Assembly (NCBI GenBank): GCA_947493695.1
Contig: CANLSF010000002.1
Span: 744,001 to 808,000, forward strand
DNA: 64,000 nt
Reading direction: 5' to 3'
Source: an uncultured Kiloniellaceae bacterium
GTDB taxonomy: Bacteria; Pseudomonadota; Alphaproteobacteria; Kiloniellales; Kiloniellaceae
A model generated the notes under the pieces. That model saw only the letters and a list, made by a program, of their open reading frames with translations, searched no databases and was not told the origin of the DNA. The position numbers and the translations under genes are program-made. Every line of letters starts with the position of its first letter. Position 1 is the stretch's first letter. Positions 11,723 to 20,225 of the stretch are shown piece after piece.

Positions 11723-12543
11723 TCACGCGTATTTTCGCGGTCGCCTCGACCGAACTGCGGATCGCCCGGCGCAATCTCTGGGTACTGACAGCCAGTTTGA
11801 TCATGCTGCTCTTCGCGCTGGCACTTACCTTTGCCGGTGCCGCCCCGACCGGCGCGCTCGGAGTGGATCTGCTGACGGTTTCCGTGGCCTCCATGACCAC
11901 CCTTTCTGTTTATCTGGCTCCATTGTTGGCGCTGATGATGGCTTTCGATGCGATCGCGGGCGACGTCGAGCGCGGCGGTCTGGCGCTCATGCTGACCTAT
12001 CCGGTCTCTCGCGGAGAAGTTCTTTTGGGCAAGTTCCTCGCGCATCTCGGAACCCTTGCCTTTGCCATGACCCTTGGCTTCGGCACGGCCGGAGCAGCAG
12101 CCGTTCTGACCGGCGGTGCGGGCGTTGAAAGTCTGATCGCATTGGCCAGATTGATGGGAACCTCGGTCCTGCTTGGCGGTGCCTTTCTGGCACTTGGCTA
12201 CATGGTTTCTGCTCTTGCCAAAAGCGCCACTGCAGCAGCAGGACTCTCCGCAGGGCTCTGGCTGGTGTTCGTTGTGCTCTACGACTTAAGCCTTTTGGGT
12301 GCGATCGTTTTCGACGATGGCGGTTTCTTCACCCGCAGTGTTTTCCCCTGGCTGCTGGCGCTCAATCCCGCAGACGCCTTCAGGCTTTGGAACGTCGCAG
12401 GCGCCGAGGGTGTTGCCTTGGCGACCGGCATGACAGGCGCCGCAGATGCCCTCCCCGCGTGGGTTGCTCCGGCATCACTGATCCTCTGGCCGCCATTGGC
12501 GCTCGTCTTGGCCCGTGGCGCATTCGGGAGAATCGAACCATGA
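11719..12543 (+). CDS. nosY: ABC transporter permease NosY
   Basis: This 274-residue polytopic membrane subunit partners NosF. It has about six hydrophobic segments, starting with one at residues 22-42 after the amphipathic MITRIFAVASTELRIARRN. The ATG at 11719 has GGGGAGG upstream and overlaps the nosF stop. A longer reading from 11590 lies inside nosF and is not credible. nosL overlaps its 3' end by 4 nt. Confidence 0.93.
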   Translation: MITRIFAVASTELRIARRNLWVLTASLIMLLFALALTFAGAAPTGALGVDLLTVSVASMTTLSVYLAPLLALMMAFDAIAGDVERGGLALMLTYPVSRGEVLLGKFLAHLGTLAFAMTLGFGTAGAAAVLTGGAGVESLIALARLMGTSVLLGGAFLALGYMVSALAKSATAAAGLSAGLWLVFVVLYDLSLLGAIVFDDGGFFTRSVFPWLLALNPADAFRLWNVAGAEGVALATGMTGAADALPAWVAPASLILWPPLALVLARGAFGRIEP

Positions 12544-13103
12544 GACATCGTTTTCTTCTTTCCATCCTTCTCGCACCATTCGTATTGGCCGCTTGTCGTG
12601 AAGACGTCGCGGTAATGCCGGACCCGGTGCCGCTCACCGAGAACGCGCTCAGCCACTATTGTCAGATGTGGATTGCCGATCACGGCGGCCCAAAAGCACA
12701 GATCCACCTGGAAGGGATGCTTGAGCCAATCTTCTTCGCGCAGGTCCGCGATGCTGTGGCTTACCTGCAAAGCCCAGAACGCGACGCGCCCGTCATCGCC
12801 GTCTACGTCAGCGACATGGAAAAAGCGAAAAGCTGGGATGAACCCGGTGCCGCAAACTGGGTCGCGGCGAAAACCGCATCCTTCGTCGTCGGCGCCGATG
12901 TGAAGGGTGGTATGGGTGCACCCGAGATAGCCCCCTTTGGTACAGCAGCCGCAGCAGAACGCTTTGCGAAAGGTCGCGGCGGAAACGTCATGTCGCTCGA
13001 TGAGATCCCGAGCGAAGCGGTCCTGGCGCCAATTGATCTCGAGCTTCCCGGCGAGAATCCGCAAGCCGTTGAGAAACCCCAGCCACGTGAGGTCACACAA
13101 TGA
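12540..13103 (+). CDS. nosL: Copper chaperone lipoprotein NosL
   Basis: NosL is an outer- or periplasm-facing lipoprotein that delivers Cu(I) for NosZ maturation. The 187-residue protein starts MRHRFLLSILLAPFVLAAC, a lipoprotein signal with lipobox LAAC (Cys19). A Cys-x-Met pair (SHYCQMWIADHGG) matches the copper-binding segment of the family, and a threonine/serine-poor acidic tail follows. The ATG overlaps the nosY stop, and the nosL stop overlaps nosX. Confidence 0.93.
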   Translation: MRHRFLLSILLAPFVLAACREDVAVMPDPVPLTENALSHYCQMWIADHGGPKAQIHLEGMLEPIFFAQVRDAVAYLQSPERDAPVIAVYVSDMEKAKSWDEPGAANWVAAKTASFVVGADVKGGMGAPEIAPFGTAAAAERFAKGRGGNVMSLDEIPSEAVLAPIDLELPGENPQAVEKPQPREVTQ

Positions 13104-14035
13104 CCTCTCAACCCTCTCGCCGCCGTTTCCTGAGTATTTCCGCCGCACTCGCGGTGTTGCCGGTATCCGCTTATGCAGAAGCTCCGTTGGTTCAATGGCG
13201 GGGCACGGCGCTCGGCGCAGGTGCCACAATGCGTCTGGCAGGTGTAGATCAATCCAACGCGCAGGAAACAATCCTCGCGGTCCAATCTGAGATCAACAGG
13301 CTTGAAAGCATCTTCAGCCTTTACCGGCAAACGTCCGCTTTATCCCGTCTGAACCGAACCGGGCGCTTAAAAAACCCGCCCCCCGAATTGCTTGAACTGG
13401 TCAGTTTATCGGGTGTGTTGCATCGCGCGACGGATGGCGCGTTCGATCCGACGATCCAACCTCTATGGATGCTCTATGCCCAAAAGGCGGCTGAAGGCAA
13501 GACACCACAGCCTGCCGAAATCCAACAGGTTCGGGAACTCACCGGTTGGACGGGCCTGCACTACAGCTCCGATGCTATCCGTTTTGCCCATGATGGCATG
13601 GCCCTGACCTTCAACGGTATTGCCCAAGGTTATATCGCGGACAAAATCGCAGACCTTTTGCGGGTGCGTGGGATGACACAAATTCTGATCGATATGGGTG
13701 AAATCTTCGCCCTGGGCCGCAAGCCGAACGGTACGCCCTGGCAGGCAGGAATCGCTACACCCGATAACGAAATCCTCAAGCAGCTTCCGCTTGAGAACCG
13801 TGCTATCGCCACCTCCGCGCCGCTCGGGACTCTCATCGAAGCCAATCATCGTGTCGGGCACATCCTCGACCCCCGAAGCGGCGTTCCAAGCAAAAGCTGG
13901 AAACTGGTGTCGGTCTCTGCCGACCGCGCCGCACTCGCGGACGGGCTTTCCACCGCCTTCTGCCTCCTGCCGCGCGCAACGATTGACCAGGTGTTGGCAA
14001 AACACCCTAACGCCGCTCTTGAAATTCTTGTCTGA
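13100..14035 (+). CDS. nosX: FAD:protein FMN transferase NosX (ApbE family)
   Basis: This periplasmic flavin transferase attaches FMN to threonine in NosR-type proteins. The protein is 311 residues with a Tat-like leader (SRRRFLSISAALAVLP). ApbE features include GTALGAGATMRLAG near the N-terminus, SLSGVLHRATDGAFDPTI, FNGIAQGYIADKIAD, and the metal-binding stretch IDMGEIFALG (the usual NxGGE is changed to DMGE). In Paracoccus a second copy (nirX) sits by nirI. None is seen there, so this copy probably serves both NosR and NirI if NirI is flavinylated. The start overlaps nosL by 4 nt. Confidence 0.92.
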   Translation: MTSQPSRRRFLSISAALAVLPVSAYAEAPLVQWRGTALGAGATMRLAGVDQSNAQETILAVQSEINRLESIFSLYRQTSALSRLNRTGRLKNPPPELLELVSLSGVLHRATDGAFDPTIQPLWMLYAQKAAEGKTPQPAEIQQVRELTGWTGLHYSSDAIRFAHDGMALTFNGIAQGYIADKIADLLRVRGMTQILIDMGEIFALGRKPNGTPWQAGIATPDNEILKQLPLENRAIATSAPLGTLIEANHRVGHILDPRSGVPSKSWKLVSVSADRAALADGLSTAFCLLPRATIDQVLAKHPNAALEILV

Positions 14036-14059
14036 GCAAAAACCTGGAAAGGAAAACAC

Positions 14060-14443
14060 ATGACAATAGTGCGAACCGCTGTCTTCGCTGCCCTCTTTGC
14101 AGCTTTCTCAGCCCCGACCTTTGCCGAAGCCGATCTGGATAAGGGAAAGAAGGTCTATAACAAGTGCAAGGCCTGCCACGCAATCGGCGAAGGCGCCAAA
14201 AACAAGGTCGGCCCGCCGCTGAACGGCATTGTTGGGGCCGAAATCGCTTCTGTTGAAAAGTTCAAATACTCCAAAGCCTTCATAGCAAAAAAAGGGGAGG
14301 GTCTGGTGTGGACTGAAGCGGAATTGGATGCCTACCTGACCAAACCGAAAAAACACACACCCGGCACAAAGATGAGCTTCGGTGGTCTGCGTAAGGAAGC
14401 AGATCGGGTAAACGTTATCGCCTATCTCAAGTCCTTCGAATAA
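14060..14443 (+). CDS. Small periplasmic class I cytochrome c
   Basis: A 127-residue monoheme cytochrome c with signal peptide (1-22), heme motif CKACH at 36-40 and a probable axial Met at 105 (TPGTKMSFGG). The layout matches mitochondrial-like c550/c552 cytochromes. It starts 24 nt after nosX with an AAAGGA ribosome site, so it is likely cotranscribed with nos. A role as electron donor to NosZ or NirS is inferred from position; no cupredoxin donor gene is in the window. Confidence 0.9.
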   Translation: MTIVRTAVFAALFAAFSAPTFAEADLDKGKKVYNKCKACHAIGEGAKNKVGPPLNGIVGAEIASVEKFKYSKAFIAKKGEGLVWTEAELDAYLTKPKKHTPGTKMSFGGLRKEADRVNVIAYLKSFE

Positions 14444-14472
14444 AGCCACCCTCGGCTAACGAAGACTTTTTC

Positions 14473-14500
14473 ACCGGGGTCGCAGTCGCGGTCCCGGTTT
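14473..14500 (+). terminator. Imperfect hairpin after the nos operon
   Basis: ACCGGG and CCCGGT pair across a 14-nt interval that can itself partly pair (GTCGC/GCGGT), followed by TTTGAG. The position, 30 nt after the cytochrome stop and before the norC promoter, suits a terminator, but the T-run is poor. Confidence 0.35.
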
Positions 14501-14579
14501 GAGTCTGAGCCAAATTCACTGGCACAGCGTTTTCCCTTCCTCTTCCCAGATCTCGTCTCTACAGATTCCTCCCCTGCCC

Positions 14580-14593
14580 TTGACTTTCGTTAA
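14580..14593. promoter_or_regulatory. FNR/NNR-type operator upstream of norC
   Basis: TTGACTTTCGTTAA is identical over all 14 bases to the nirS/nirI box. Its centre is 71 nt ahead of the norC ATG, the same distance as at nirS, so nor and nir should respond together to NO. Confidence 0.78.
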
Positions 14594-14657
14594 GGCTGCA
14601 TAGAGCGCGCTCGGCCATTCTCCGCTGACTGTAAACGACTCCATAAAGGGGAGCGCG

Positions 14658-15110
14658 ATGCGCGAAGTCATGACCAAGTCCATGGCCCGGAACATTTTTT
14701 ATGGCGGGTCATTATTCTTCATCGTCATCTTCGTGGGCCTATCCATCCACAGCCACATCTACATCGTCGAAACGTCCACCAACAAGGCAACCTTGACTGC
14801 CAGTGTCGAGCGCGGGAAACGCATCTGGGAAGAGAAAGCCTGCGTTAACTGCCACACTATTCTCGGTGAAGGTGCCTACTTCGCGCCGGAACTGGGGAAC
14901 GTGATGACACGTTGGGGCGTGAACGATGATCCGGAGGCGGCCTTCGATGTCATGAAGAGCTGGATGGATGCACAGCCCACCGGTGTCGAAGGGCGGCGTC
15001 AAATGCCGCAATTCCATCTGAGCGGTGACGAGGTTCGCGACCTCACAGACTTCCTGCTTTGGACCAATACGATCCGGACCCAGGAGTGGCCACCGAACGA
15101 TGCAGGCTAG
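14658..15110 (+). CDS. norC: Nitric oxide reductase cytochrome c subunit
   Basis: NorC is the small subunit of the cNOR complex, passing electrons from periplasmic donors to NorB. The 150-residue protein has one N-terminal membrane anchor (about 12-31). Its heme c motif CVNCH is at 62-66, and a Met in GRRQMPQF is the likely axial ligand. The ATG at 14658 follows GGGGAG; the later in-frame ATGs (residues 5 and 9) are less well placed. It leads norCBQDEF. Confidence 0.96.
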   Translation: MREVMTKSMARNIFYGGSLFFIVIFVGLSIHSHIYIVETSTNKATLTASVERGKRIWEEKACVNCHTILGEGAYFAPELGNVMTRWGVNDDPEAAFDVMKSWMDAQPTGVEGRRQMPQFHLSGDEVRDLTDFLLWTNTIRTQEWPPNDAG

Positions 15111-15173
15111 AGCCTGATCGTTTTGCTTTGAAAAAAAAGTCAAACGTGAATCAGCCTCTAATCAAATCAGTTA

Positions 15174-15221
15174 GAGAGCGGCTTACGTCCTTGATTGACG
15201 GAATCAAGACCGACAGCTCTC
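15174..15221 (+). other. Stem-loop in the norC-norB spacer
   Basis: The 127-nt spacer holds two nested inverted repeats: an outer GAGAGC/GCTCTC (15174-15179 with 15216-15221) and an inner 7-bp CTTGATT/AATCAAG (15190-15196 with 15202-15208, loop GACGG). The structure ends directly before the AAGGAGA ribosome site of norB. It could tune NorB translation or be a processing site setting the norC:norB ratio. The inner arms resemble FNR half-sites but the spacing is wrong. Confidence 0.45.
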
Positions 15222-15237
15222 CAAGGAGACTCGTTCA

Positions 15238-16611
15238 ATGAAATATCAGACTCAAAAAATTGCGCAGGCATATTTCCTGGTCGCAATGGCGCTCTTCGCG
15301 ATCCAGGTAAGTGGCGGCCTGCTTGCCGGCTGGATCTATGTCGCGCCCAACACGCTCAGTGAAGTCCTGCCTTTCAACATCGTACGCATGCTGCACACCA
15401 ACAGTCTGGTGGTCTGGTTGCTGCTCGGCTTCATGGGCGGGGCTTACTTCCTGATCCCCGAAGAGTCGGAGCGTGAAATTCATTCACCCCTGCTAGCCTA
15501 TCTGACGCTCGTGATTATGGTGATCGGCACCCTCGGTGTTGTCGTCACCTATATCTTCAATCTCTTTGAAGGCAACGCATTCCTCGGCCAGGAAGGCAGG
15601 GAGTTTCTCGAACAACCGATCTGGGTCAAGGTCGGTATCGTCGTTGCGGCATTGATCTTCCTCTACAACATCAGCATGACAGTCCTGAAGGGCAAAAAGA
15701 CCGCGATCAGCAACGTGCTTCTGATCGGTCTCTGGGGATTGGCGCTTCTCTTCCTCTTCGCCTTCTACAACCCTGCAAACCTCGCACTTGATAAACAGTA
15801 CTGGTGGTACGTGATCCATCTGTGGGTTGAAGGGGTCTGGGAGCTGATCATGGCCTCCATCCTGGCCTTCCTGATGCTGAAGCTGACAGGCGTTGATCGC
15901 GAGATCGTGGAGAAATGGCTCTACGTTATCGTCGCAACAGCGCTCTTCAGCGGTATCCTCGGCACCGGCCACCACTATTACTGGATCGGAACGCCCGGTT
16001 ACTGGCAATGGATCGGCTCGATCTTCTCATCGCTCGAAGTTATTCCCTTCTTCGGTATGATGGCCTTTGCGTTTGTCATGGTCTGGAAAGGTCGGCGCGA
16101 TCACCCGAACAAAGCAGCTCTCTTGTGGGCGCTCGGTTGCGCCGTACTGGCCTTCTTCGGTGCCGGTGTCTGGGGCTTCCTGCACACACTGCATGGCGTC
16201 AACTACTACACGCATGGCACGCAGATCACGGCGGCCCATGGCCACCTCGCCTTCTTCGGCGCTTATGTCGCCCTGAACCTGGCGATCTTCACCTATGCCT
16301 TCCCGATCCTGAAGAACCGAGATCCTTATAACCAAGTGTTGAACATGGCTTCCTTCTGGTTGATGGCCGGCGGCATGACCTTCATGACCTTCGTCCTGAC
16401 CTTTGCCGGAATCATTCAAACCCATCTGCAGCGGGTTATGGGCGAAAACTTCATGGATGTGCAGGATCAGGTCTCGATCTTCTACATGATGCGGTTCGGC
16501 TCGGGCGTTGCCGTGGTGATCGGTGCCGTACTCTTCATCTACGCAGTGCTTGTGCCGCGCAGAGAGATGATCGAGCCCGGTCACAGCCAGCAACGCGCTG
16601 CTGCGGAGTGA
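15238..16611 (+). CDS. norB: Nitric oxide reductase catalytic subunit
   Basis: NorB is the membrane heme-copper-oxidase-like subunit that reduces NO to N2O at a heme b3/FeB site. It has 457 residues with about 12 helices. Conserved His include the low-spin heme ligand in MLHTNSLVVWLLLGF and the metal-site motifs VIHLWVEGVWE, GTGHHYYWIG and HGHLAFFGAYV. Glutamates in WVEGVWE match those essential in cNORs. It follows norC by 127 nt and overlaps the upstream-most possible start of norQ. Confidence 0.97.
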   Translation: MKYQTQKIAQAYFLVAMALFAIQVSGGLLAGWIYVAPNTLSEVLPFNIVRMLHTNSLVVWLLLGFMGGAYFLIPEESEREIHSPLLAYLTLVIMVIGTLGVVVTYIFNLFEGNAFLGQEGREFLEQPIWVKVGIVVAALIFLYNISMTVLKGKKTAISNVLLIGLWGLALLFLFAFYNPANLALDKQYWWYVIHLWVEGVWELIMASILAFLMLKLTGVDREIVEKWLYVIVATALFSGILGTGHHYYWIGTPGYWQWIGSIFSSLEVIPFFGMMAFAFVMVWKGRRDHPNKAALLWALGCAVLAFFGAGVWGFLHTLHGVNYYTHGTQITAAHGHLAFFGAYVALNLAIFTYAFPILKNRDPYNQVLNMASFWLMAGGMTFMTFVLTFAGIIQTHLQRVMGENFMDVQDQVSIFYMMRFGSGVAVVIGAVLFIYAVLVPRREMIEPGHSQQRAAAE

Positions 16612-16616
16612 AGGCA

Positions 16617-17438
16617 ATGGAAGGATCCATAGTCATGGAAGGGTCCGTGAAAAAGGAGGGGGCACCCGCCCCCTTCTATATTCCTCAGAACGATGAGTGC
16701 GAAATTTTCTCGGCGGCCCACCGCAATGGCCTCCCGCTTATGCTCAAGGGACCAACCGGCTGCGGCAAAACCCGCTTCGTCGCGTATATGGCCGCACAGC
16801 TCGAACGACCGGTCTATACGGTCGCCTGTCACGACGATCTTTCTGCCGCTGATCTGATCGGTCGCTACCTGCTGAAGGGTGGCGAGACTGTCTGGGTCGA
16901 CGGGCCGCTTACCCGTGCCGTCCGGGCAGGCGCCATCTGCTATCTGGATGAAGTCGTCGAAGCCCGTAAAGACGTGACGGTCGTTCTCCATCCACTCACC
17001 GACGATCGCAGAATTCTGCCGATCGATCGCACCGGCGAGGAGTTGGAAGCTGCCGAGGGGTTTATGCTCGTCGCGTCTTACAATCCCGGTTACCAGAACA
17101 TTTTAAAGACCCTGAAGCCCTCCACCCGGCAACGCTTTCTTTCAATCGAATTCGACTTCCCCGGCGCTGCGCAGGAAACGGCGATCGTCGCCGCGGAAAG
17201 CGGTCTCTCCCCCGAACGGGTCGCGCCACTGGTGCGCCTTGCCGGTAAGCTGCGTGGTCTCAAAGGACAGGATCTGGAAGAAGGCGTATCGACCCGCCTG
17301 CTGATCTACTGTGCCACACTTATTCACCAGGGCATGCCGGTCGAACGGGCAATTCTGGCCGCCATGATTGAACCCTTAACAGACGACGAGGATGTGAAAC
17401 GCGGGCTCCTGGATCTGGTCACCGCCGTCTTTGGGTGA
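16617..17438 (+). CDS. norQ: Nitric oxide reductase activation AAA+ ATPase
   Basis: NorQ is a MoxR-type AAA+ ATPase that, with NorD, inserts the FeB iron into NorB. Walker A is GPTGCGKTRF (about residues 42-51), and Walker B is ICYLDEVVEA. The C-terminal lid helices are present. The ATG at 16617 is preferred because GGAG lies 8 nt upstream; a GTG at 16608 in the norB stop region and an ATG at 16635 are alternatives. The protein is 273 residues from this start. Confidence 0.93.
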   Translation: MEGSIVMEGSVKKEGAPAPFYIPQNDECEIFSAAHRNGLPLMLKGPTGCGKTRFVAYMAAQLERPVYTVACHDDLSAADLIGRYLLKGGETVWVDGPLTRAVRAGAICYLDEVVEARKDVTVVLHPLTDDRRILPIDRTGEELEAAEGFMLVASYNPGYQNILKTLKPSTRQRFLSIEFDFPGAAQETAIVAAESGLSPERVAPLVRLAGKLRGLKGQDLEEGVSTRLLIYCATLIHQGMPVERAILAAMIEPLTDDEDVKRGLLDLVTAVFG

Positions 17439-17447
17439 GGTACTGCG

Positions 17448-19391
17448 ATGACTGGATTCGACTTCGAGCCATGGGAACCCGAGGAATCGGTCGGGAAACT
17501 GTGGCACGCGTTCGCCAGCCGCCTGGATGCGCCGAAGGTGCATGATGGAGCCGCGGTCGACCTCGACGAGGTCGGCGGGCGGCTGGCAGTTTTCTTCAGA
17601 GGACTGGGCGGTGCCAACTCGGTCGAGATAAAACCGGTCGCGCCGGAGACCAGTCAACATCGGCTGTCCTGGCGCCGCCGCTTCGGCGCCACCGCAGAGC
17701 GGATCACCAGATCCAGCTTCGACGGCGAGGCCTTGCGCCTACCTGCACAGATCGCCGACTTTCCCCACCGCGAAGCTAACCTGTCGCTCTACTTCTGGCT
17801 GACCGCCAGCGCCGCTCATGCGCCTTCGCCTATAGCAGAACAGGATCCTTTGCGCGCCGACCTGCGCGCCCTGGCCGCCGGACAGAAGATGATGCGCGAT
17901 ACCCTGGAGCACTGCCCCGGACTTCGACCGCTTTACAAGGATTTGTCGCGCGCCTGCCTGAACCTCCGCAAACCCCGTGCATTGCCATCCTGGGAAGCAG
18001 CAATGGAAGCGGTGATCCAGGCGCTTTTGGGCGGAGAGCCTGAGCTTAATACGCACGCTGCCCAAATGCTGCCAGCGCTCCGGCATGCCGATGTCGATCT
18101 CACGGCCTATCAGGCTCCCCGAGGCTACCACCCCTATCAGCCAGTGCCGCTCTGGCCGGACCTCCGCCCGCTTATTCGCTCTGCCTCCACGGAGCTGGAA
18201 AGCCCCGATACCGAAGGTCCGCCGCAGGAAGGCCGCGACGGCACCTTTCGCGCCCGCCGAAAAAAAGCCGATCAAGCCGAACGCCGCGATAGCCTGATCC
18301 TCTACCGCTTCGAAGCCGTGCTGGCCTGGGCCGAGTTCCTAAATCTCAACCGCCGGGTTGACGACGATGACCTCGACAACGCGAAGAAAGCCCTCGACGA
18401 TCAGGACGAAATTGGCCTGGGACAGATCTCGAAAGCCCCTGCAACACGTCTGAAGCTGCATCTCGATCTCGCGCCGGAAGACGTTAATCAGGAACGGCTT
18501 GCGGGCAAGTTCACCTACCCGGAATGGGATACCCGCAGCCGCAGTTACCTGCCTGAACATTGCCGGGTACTCGCCCTTGATGCCGCGCCCAGCCCGGAAC
18601 CCGCTTCCTTTGCCGAGGACCCGCGCGCCCAGCGCCGCATCCGCGCCGTTAAGCGCCAGTTCGAGGCGCTTAAGCCACGCCGTATCATCCTGCCTGGTCA
18701 ACCGGACGGAGATGACCTGGATCTTGAGGCCGCCGTCCGTTCACAGGTCGAACTGCGCGCCACCGGGCGAGGTTCAAACCGGATCTGGCGCGCCAACCGC
18801 CCTGAAGCGCGGGATCTCGCCGTTTCAATCCTGCTTGATGTCTCTCGTTCCACCGAAAGCGCGGTCACTGGACGCGCGGTCATCGATATCGAGCGCGAAG
18901 CCCTGACGGCGTTGGCCTGGGGGCTTTCGGCCTGCGGTGACGACTGTGCCATTCACGCCTTTTCATCTCTGCGCCGAGATCGGGTTTACCTGCGCCGTTG
19001 CAAGGATTTCAGCGATACCATGAACGCGCAAGTAGAGGCCCGGATCGCAGGTCTTAGACCGGGATTCTACACCCGGCTGGGCGCAGCAATTCGGCATGTT
19101 TCCGCAGACCTGGCCCGCCAGTCACGCCAACGCCGCCTGCTTCTGGTCATCACAGACGGCAAGCCCAACGATCTGGATCACTACGAGGGGCAGCACGGAA
19201 TCGAAGACAGCCGCATGGCGATCCGCGAGGCACGTCGTGCCGGCCAATCCGTATTTGGCGTAACTGTAGACGCCAAAGGTAAATCCTGGTTTTCACGGAT
19301 CTTTGGACGCGGCGGCTATGCCGTTATCTCCGATCCGGATCGGCTGACGACGACCCTGCCCGAGATCTATCGGCATCTGGTCGGCGCATGA
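17448..19391 (+). CDS. norD: Nitric oxide reductase activation protein NorD (VWA domain)
   Basis: This 647-residue cytoplasmic protein partners NorQ in cNOR activation. The long N-terminal part is family specific. The C-terminal von Willebrand A domain has a MIDAS motif LDVSRSTES (about 464-472) and LLVITDGKPND. The region 240-330 is rich in charged residues. It starts 9 nt after norQ, and its stop overlaps norE as ATGA. Confidence 0.94.
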   Translation: MTGFDFEPWEPEESVGKLWHAFASRLDAPKVHDGAAVDLDEVGGRLAVFFRGLGGANSVEIKPVAPETSQHRLSWRRRFGATAERITRSSFDGEALRLPAQIADFPHREANLSLYFWLTASAAHAPSPIAEQDPLRADLRALAAGQKMMRDTLEHCPGLRPLYKDLSRACLNLRKPRALPSWEAAMEAVIQALLGGEPELNTHAAQMLPALRHADVDLTAYQAPRGYHPYQPVPLWPDLRPLIRSASTELESPDTEGPPQEGRDGTFRARRKKADQAERRDSLILYRFEAVLAWAEFLNLNRRVDDDDLDNAKKALDDQDEIGLGQISKAPATRLKLHLDLAPEDVNQERLAGKFTYPEWDTRSRSYLPEHCRVLALDAAPSPEPASFAEDPRAQRRIRAVKRQFEALKPRRIILPGQPDGDDLDLEAAVRSQVELRATGRGSNRIWRANRPEARDLAVSILLDVSRSTESAVTGRAVIDIEREALTALAWGLSACGDDCAIHAFSSLRRDRVYLRRCKDFSDTMNAQVEARIAGLRPGFYTRLGAAIRHVSADLARQSRQRRLLLVITDGKPNDLDHYEGQHGIEDSRMAIREARRAGQSVFGVTVDAKGKSWFSRIFGRGGYAVISDPDRLTTTLPEIYRHLVGA

Positions 19392-19945
19392 AACAGACGC
19401 ACGACGACGGCCTTCTTGCCGAGTTGCCGGGTGATCTGATGATGTGGGTCCTGATCGTAAGTGAGCTACTGGTCTTCGGTGCAGGTCTCGCAGCATTTCT
19501 GGCAGTTCGGATCAGCGACCCCGCAGGCTTCGCGGAAGCGCAGGATCATCTCGATCGTGCCGCAGGCGGCCTCAATACGGTCGTCCTGGTGACCAGTGGA
19601 CTTTGCGCGGCTCTGGCCAGTCGAGGTTGCACAAACGGCAAGAGAAAACCTGTGCGGCTCTGGCTCGCAGCGGCCGCGGCGCTGGGCGGCGTTTTTCTCT
19701 GGGTGAAGGCGATTGAGTACGGCGACAAACTGGCAGCCGGGATCGGCACGGAAACCCACCCCTTCTTCACTTTCTATTACCTGCTGACCGGCTTTCATGC
19801 CGCGCATGTTGTCGCGGGTATGGTGATCCTGGGGTTGATCGCCTGGTACGACAGTCCCCGTAACCTGGAAACCGGCACCGCCTTTTGGCACATGGTCGAT
19901 CTGATCTGGGTATTGCTGTTCCCCGTGATCTATTTGCTGAGGTGA
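19388..19945 (+). CDS. norE: NorE, cytochrome oxidase subunit III-like
   Basis: A 185-residue membrane protein of the COX3/NorE family with about five helices (first at 17-39, LMMWVLIVSELLVFGAGLAAF). It has the family segment FFTFYYLLTGFHAAHVVAGM, with conserved Glu and His. It is required for full cNOR activity in vivo in Paracoccus, though its exact role is unclear. Translation is coupled to norD through a 4-nt overlap. Confidence 0.92.
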   Translation: MKQTHDDGLLAELPGDLMMWVLIVSELLVFGAGLAAFLAVRISDPAGFAEAQDHLDRAAGGLNTVVLVTSGLCAALASRGCTNGKRKPVRLWLAAAAALGGVFLWVKAIEYGDKLAAGIGTETHPFFTFYYLLTGFHAAHVVAGMVILGLIAWYDSPRNLETGTAFWHMVDLIWVLLFPVIYLLR

Positions 19946-19950
19946 CTGCT

Positions 19951-20217
19951 ATGCTCCGAGACCGACTTTGGCGCAGTTGGGTATGGTTGCTGCTCCTGAG
20001 CCTTGCAAGCACAGTGGTTGCCGTGATTGTCGCCAGCGGTGTGACGAGATCACTTGCCGGGGCCGTAATACTGTTTCTTGCCTATATGAAGGCTCGCCTG
20101 ATTCTGAGCCGCTACCTGGGACTGGTCGAAGCTCCAACCTGGTACCGAGGCTTCAAACTGGTGATCGGCGGTTACATGATTCTACTGCTCGTACTTTATC
20201 TCGTCCCGGTGATATAG
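19951..20217 (+). CDS. norF: NorF-like small membrane protein
   Basis: An 88-residue protein starting at the ATG 5 nt after norE. It has three hydrophobic segments (about 10-30, 36-55, 66-86) and the motif AYMKARLILSRYLGL, typical of NorF/COX4-like proteins. It ends the nor operon and converges on the DUF4202 gene with an 8-nt gap. A longer upstream reading lies inside norE and is rejected. Confidence 0.88.
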   Translation: MLRDRLWRSWVWLLLLSLASTVVAVIVASGVTRSLAGAVILFLAYMKARLILSRYLGLVEAPTWYRGFKLVIGGYMILLLVLYLVPVI

Positions 20218-20225
20218 AGTACACA

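Noticed and set aside
15190-15208. TTGATT...AATCAA considered as an FNR site before norB
   Set aside because: The spacing between the TTGAT and ATCAA arms is too wide (7 nt rather than 4), so it is better read as an RNA stem.
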